DNA of 64,000 nucleotides. Origin: Trichinella spiralis. Its lineage: Eukaryota > Nematoda > Enoplea > Trichinellida > Trichinellidae. Both the position numbers and the translations under genes were made by a program. The stretch spans positions 13,178,704-13,242,703 of the forward strand of contig CM012955.1 of assembly GCA_000181795.3 (NCBI GenBank). Direction: 5' to 3'. The notes below the pieces were generated by a model. The model was not told where the DNA came from and made no database searches. It worked only from the letters and a program-made list of their open reading frames with translations. Below, piece after piece: positions 58,453 to 64,000 of this stretch (the stretch's first letter is position 1; each line of letters opens with the position of its first letter).

Positions 58453-60952
58453 TGCAGGACAGCGCCTGCTCGATGGCCAGTTTGGAACCCAATTTCGCCT
58501 TGCCAAACTGGCAGGCTTGTTAGCTTGCAAAATCTTCTTCACAAGTTCGTCTTCAAGTCAAATTGAGACTGGGCATGCAGCCTGATTTTCTGCAAACCAA
58601 CACTTGCAATCACTTTAAAGTTGACAACAAAGTCCAGGCAGGCATGCTTGTTGGCCTTGATCGACAGGCAAACACGATTCACTGCGGTTGTTGGACCACA
58701 AATGCTTTACCCGCTCGTGACCAATGAAAACATCACTTCTTGCACAATAACTGGAACAATAAATATCACTTTACTCTTATTTAGCATCTTAACAACAAAT
58801 GCACAATTTTCGATATTCAATCTCAATTTGAATATAATCAATTTTCCTATATTTTTTTTGAAATAAGAGGCCCTTTTCAAATCATAATATTCCATAAATT
58901 ACCATATTATGTATATGAATGCACGCAATTTTAATTAAATTGAATTTTCATTTTATTAAGCACAATAACAATACAGATTCAAAAAATATATTTAAAAACA
59001 TCATCAATATATTCTATAAGAAATAAAAAATGAATAAGAATATTCCATTTCCAGATTGTTTGTTTGGCAATGGATGAAGTATGCAGCTCTTTCTGTGCAT
59101 ACTTGAAGGTTTTAAACATTCTGTTTGAATATTATGCTAAACTATGAAGCATTATTCATTAGAAATGTGTGCATTTATATTATTGCTATTCACACAGCTC
59201 TCTGAATGCATTTTATCATCTTATATTTTTTGTGTACATTTAAACAATTGCAATGCATATTTCATATTAAATGAAATAAGAAAGTGACTATGGTTGTATT
59301 GCTCTAGGTTACTTGTCTTCAGGAATTGCTAATTTTATGATAATTTTCTTGTTATAAACAAATATAAGTGGAGTTAATTACACCAAATGATGTCAGTGAT
59401 TTGTATTGCAGAAAACATTTGCATAACAAAATAATACAGGTATTACTATTTTGTTATGCCAACAATATTTTTAGTTTGAATTTTTTATTAGTCAATAATT
59501 TTATAGCATATTGAAGATACACTGAAAAGCTTAACGTTCATTAATTAAACAAGCATCATTTATAAAATGCTAGAACACATTTTTGATTGCTCATGGATAT
59601 GATGAAGTGAAAACAAATGATTACTTTTTTTCAAATATGCACAGCTTTCAAGCTTCGCAATATTTGAAGAATGATATATTACACCCAGTATTCATTGTTT
59701 GCCAAATTTTAACTTCGCCCAAATGGAGCATCTTTAAAACGAGATGTTTTAAATATTGACAATTATCATTTGCATCAATAATGTATGCATGATGAAATGG
59801 GCCCGAATTTTCAAACTTATTTATTGATGCGATTTTAATATTTTGCAGCATATGAGAAAGTTAACTCCCATTCAAGTCTGCTTTTATTATACTGTATGAA
59901 GATAAAAAATATCCCATTTTGCTTACACTTTGCTTGATTCTTTTACTGCTTGTTTTGAATGAAATGAAAGATGAAATAGTAATTCATTTTATAAAAGTTA
60001 TTTTCGAAATTATGCAGTAAAATTAAAATCATATAAACTAAGAAATTTCTTCTTAGAATTAAGCATTAAAATATGAGACAATCTTTTGTATTTTAAAAGT
60101 TAATACTTTTATATAGATGGTAATATTTTAAATTTTTACGTTGTATATTTTTTAAGTAGTAATCATTTTAGAAAATCTTTATGCAATTTCACATTTTCAC
60201 TGCATCAGATTTAGTGAGAAATTGAAACAAATACCATTGAAAATATCGAAAGTAAATTGTTTTCACATTTCATTTGTAGAAATATTTATATCCTGTTTTT
60301 TTCCAAATATAATGTTTCTTTCCAAACTAGTCTGCACTAACTGCTGCCCATCGTATAAAAAATTACTTCAGATTCAAAGTTAATTGCATATGACAGCTCT
60401 AATTTGTATAACTTTAAATTTTTATAACTCTACTAAACCTGAAACCAAAATCATTTCTTATTTAAATTTACTTAAAATTATATAAATAACGTGCTTGTAG
60501 CAATGTTGAACAATTACATTCTTTGGCATCTTTTTTGGATAAAGGCTTTTCTATTACACGCAATAGTATTTATTTGCTTTGTAAAATATACAAAGCTGTT
60601 TACATGAGACATGTAAAAATCAAATTTCGAAAAGAAATTATTAGCAATACATGCTGCAATGCAAGTTTACATTTCAAATTAATCTTAAAGAATACATGCT
60701 ACTCTTTTTTCAAAGAGATTTCCAAAACATTATCGAACTTGATAACTTTTAATCATTACAGTATTTTTATTTATCAAAAACTACCTGCTGTTGCGTGACG
60801 CTATCAGAAATTACTGTATGTCTTTTTGCATTATGTCTAGTTTTTGCTGGTTCAGTCTGGTTGAGCTCTGGCATTTCTGCTAGCATCAGTCGTGAGGACA
60901 ACTCTGCAGACTGCTCCTATTTGAAATCATTCTGTTCTGTTAAACTTCTGAA
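58453..60952. other. Divergent intergenic region, no gene seen
   Basis: 2.5 kb between the four-TM gene (-) and the SLC22 gene (+), strongly AT-rich from 58.9 kb. It must hold both promoters. A 22-codon upstream ORF starts near 60823, before the SLC22 start. Confidence 0.6.
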
Positions 60953-63900
60953 ATGCAAAGCGGTAATCGATTCACTGACACGATAGTTCAATATTTAATC
61001 AGAATTATTCTTCCAGGTAATAAACCATTGGACAGTGTTGAAAAAGCTCACAGCAGCCATGTCCTGCCATTGTTACCGAAGGAAGATGCTTTGGAAAAAT
61101 CTGCTCAAAGTCATCCTGTTCTTCTACTGTCCCCTGCTGAGCATTGTGATTTAAAGCCAAATATGACGGGACATGCAGTTGACAATGGTAAAACTTTTGC
61201 GGAATCGTATTCCAGTATTCAAACGGAAGAGGCAATTATGGATGAGAGCACTGCTGAATTTCATGCAGTTCGCAACCATCGCCTAAATATCCGTGCAATG
61301 CATCGATCTCGAGCACAAAATTTGCGCACTACACCAGTTGATTATGATCATATCATAAAAATAATGGGCCGTTGGAATCGGTGGCAAATTCGACTTTGTA
61401 TTGTTTTTGCGTTCGTTTTGGCACCGCACATTATGAACGTTTTTTTAAATTTCTATGCAATGTATTTGCCAAAACATTGGTGCTATGTCAAAGACTTTGA
61501 CTTGGAAAAGCATAAAAGTATAGCTGATATGGAATGGAACAGTTGGGAAATTCAAGATATCGTTGCTCCATTAGAAGTTGCCAGTGATACTGGAAAATCG
61601 ATTAGATCTAGCTGTCAAATGTACAACCGAGCCAATTATCACCATCTCTCCCACCTTCCTTACGAAGAAGCGCTTGAAGCTATTGACAACCACAACGTAA
61701 GAGTTCTTTTTTTATACAATGACCTTAAATTTAATGTGCTAATTTTTTTTATTAAACAGTTTGCTATTTTTCATATATCTTCAATTAGCTCAGGGGAAAT
61801 AGTCAACTGAATATTTTCTCAAAATGATAGCAGTTTGAAAACTTTGAAAGTGGCATTTGTGGATTCTTTCTGACGTTGACTAATCGGTTGTACTGACTTG
61901 GCGACATATTGCCAAACTTTGCTTTCTTTCTTATTCATCACAACATTTTGTCAGTCTTACTTGAACCAGCAACTTGGAAATTTCAGCTCAAGCTAGGCTA
62001 AAGTAGCACTTTCATTGGACATTTGCACAAAAAATAATAAACAATTACAAATTGCATATTTTTACATATTCTCTTCAGTTGATGCATACTTTTAACACAA
62101 GATGATCGTATATTTTTCATGTTAAATTACCAATAATTATTGTTCAAGTTTTTCTTTTTAGTATTTTCAGTGCTAAATGTTGCTTTTCTCAGCAACTTCA
62201 GTTCAACAAGGAACTAAGTTAATTTTGATAAATTTGAGCATTGTAAACATTTTTTCACCCATTATGCATACATAACATGACAAGATGCTTGCTATTTTGA
62301 ACTGAATGTTCATGAAGGCACGCAAGCATGACAAATTAATGTTCTACTGAACGTATAAATCCTGCTCTGTTTTTTTGCTTTCATACCTGAGCATGCTGTG
62401 TTCCATTGTGATGATGATGCAAGCTAGGAAAGGAGCAACTTCATGAACATGATGGCATTTAGTTATCGAATTCTATCTGAAAACGTCATGACTTTCTTCA
62501 TCCATCATTAGAAGTTCATGATTCATCATGAGGAAGCTATTTTCAGTAGTGTAGAGGTATTTTTTTTGCATATGTTTTCTTTTTTCTGTCACTATCATTA
62601 GCACTAATATAATATTTGTTGATTGATTATTAATAGCAATTTCCTCGTTCAGTAGTTATACATAAAGAAAATAATCAATCTACTTTTTGCACATTTGTCT
62701 TTTCGTTCAGTTATAGAAATCTACGGTTAAACAGAATTTATTATATGAATATTTCAGTTTCGTCAACTTAAAATCGACATTTTCAAAATTATATTTCATC
62801 ATGAATATCTCAGCTCTTACTCTCGTAATAAGCAATCTATTTGATAAATCAGTTTATTATCTTATCATCTATTACGGAATGAGCTGTGTAAACAATTCTG
62901 CAACATGCTATGAATCTGAAGATTAAAAGCAGACTATGGAAAATACAACAAAATGCATTTTAGTTTCGCTGGATTATCATACATGACAATCGGACAAGTT
63001 CTTAGCTGACCCTGACCTAGCTAATTATATTATAATGCCAGTTGTAAATTGTGCTAATTTGTACATGATTGTGTATTTAAACAACGGATGACCTAATGCT
63101 GATAATTTTTCTTATCCCCAACCCACAAAATAAGCCTACAAAGTGATGCGTTGTATTGTTTCGGCAGTCATCACAGAGCGAAGCAAATTTTGAAGCTTAG
63201 ATTGAATAGCTTTTGAATACTGTTAGGGACTGCTTGGCTGAAATATGAAAATCATACATTGTCATAATTAGACGTTTGCTTTTTTGGTCTATATGAGGAA
63301 CAGCTGATTATAATACACATCTCTTCTGTACATTGCCATTGTTTGCAGTATTTCCAATTGTTTCAATGCGCGCAACATCAGTGCACTTGGGTTTAAAATT
63401 AAAAATTTGTAATAAAATGTTGCATTTCAGCAGCTGATTTCATAAAAGCATATTTTAGTAAACGAAATTTGAAAATTTACGCAAACATTTTTCCTAAGCT
63501 ATTATTTGTTTATGCAATTTGAAAGCTCGGCACACAGATGACGTTATACAGACAGTAAAATTCACTACACTGGCAAAATATTGTAAAGAGGAAATTTATT
63601 TAATTACATTCGAAAAAATAAATTTTTTATCAGAACATAATTTTTATTATCATTACTTCGTTTAGGAAAGCGTAATTTCTTGTAATCAATGGATGTATGA
63701 TCATTCAATCTTGCGGGATACTGTGTTGACACGGTGGAACATTGTGTGTGCCAACAAAGCATGGAAACTACTATTATACGTTGGGTCCAGCTTAGGAGGA
63801 CTTTTAGGCTGTGCATTGGGAGGAGTGTCTGGTGATCGACTTGGTCGTCGAAAGACAGCTCTGATATTTGGTTCTTTTGGCTCCGTGTTAAGCTTTATAT

Positions 63901-64000
63901 TACCATTTTCCAGTGATTTTCCGTGCTTAATGATAGTTAAGTTTGCATCAGTAATGTGCAACGAAGCATTGTTGTTGGTTTTGTACGTTACATTTATTGA
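60953..64000 (+). CDS. SLC22A: SLC22-family organic ion transporter (N-terminal part)
   Basis: Exons 60953-60962, 61017-61696 and 63666 to the window edge; introns of 54 bp and 1.97 kb; phases match. A polar N-terminal extension of about 100 residues comes first. Then the SLC22 start (DYDHIIKIMGRWNRWQIR) leads into TM1, an extracellular loop with Cys residues, CNQWMYDHS, and the RWNIVC-type segment before TM2. The MFS loop motif follows (GGVSGDRLGRRK), then TM3 and TM4. The gene runs off the window before the second MFS half. Family members carry organic cations, anions or carnitine across the plasma membrane; the substrate cannot be told. The first intron is a multiple of three with no in-frame stop, so its retention would add 18 residues. 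A TAA lies in frame just upstream of the ATG. Confidence 0.88.

Overview
The window is animal nuclear DNA, AT-rich (about 70% A+T by eye), with intron-split genes, many 50-70 bp GT-AG introns and a few multi-kilobase ones. An MSP-domain protein and a small 7-TM receptor of nematode chemoreceptor type point to a nematode. A Dorylaimia (Trichinella-like) worm is my guess from base composition and gene texture, not something the sequence proves.

Layout. 1-5187: an MSP-domain gene present twice in a 2.1 kb direct repeat; the first 419 bases look like unpolished long-read sequence. 5171-9150: coding-like scraps and empty DNA. 9151-9973 (+): ANAPC10/DOC1. 10479-11974 (-): a seven-exon acidic, coiled protein I do not recognise. 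13585-15902 (+): a rhodopsin-like 7-TM receptor. 16259-20392 (-): a 13-exon SLC20/PiT sodium-phosphate cotransporter. 20.4-27.4 kb: mostly empty, but with a candidate small minus-strand gene near 24-25.9 kb. 27388-38639 (+): BCKDHB, nine exons, complete only when the last exon is joined across a 9.16 kb intron. 39.9-48.5 kb: GC- and CpG-richer, microsatellite-dense DNA around a TENT5 (FAM46) poly(A) polymerase at 41179-43568 (-), which carries an unusual His/Gln-rich tail. 51.5-56.1 kb: a segmental duplication holding the last exon of a four-TM membrane protein (54846-58452, -), a decayed copy of that exon, a 99-bp in-frame minisatellite, and a ~500 bp non-exonic block conserved better than the exon. 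60953-64000 (+): the first part of an SLC22 transporter that runs off the window.

The recognised genes are unrelated housekeeping, transport and signalling genes: cell-cycle ubiquitylation, branched-chain amino acid catabolism, phosphate and organic-ion transport, mRNA polyadenylation. They do not form an operon or a pathway cluster. I saw no tRNA, rRNA, CRISPR array, retroviral or Polinton-like element, or intact DNA transposon. The most unusual signals are the duplicated conserved block with serial hairpins (53213-53715 and 55237-55751), the TENT5 tail, and the concealed BCKDHB terminal exon.
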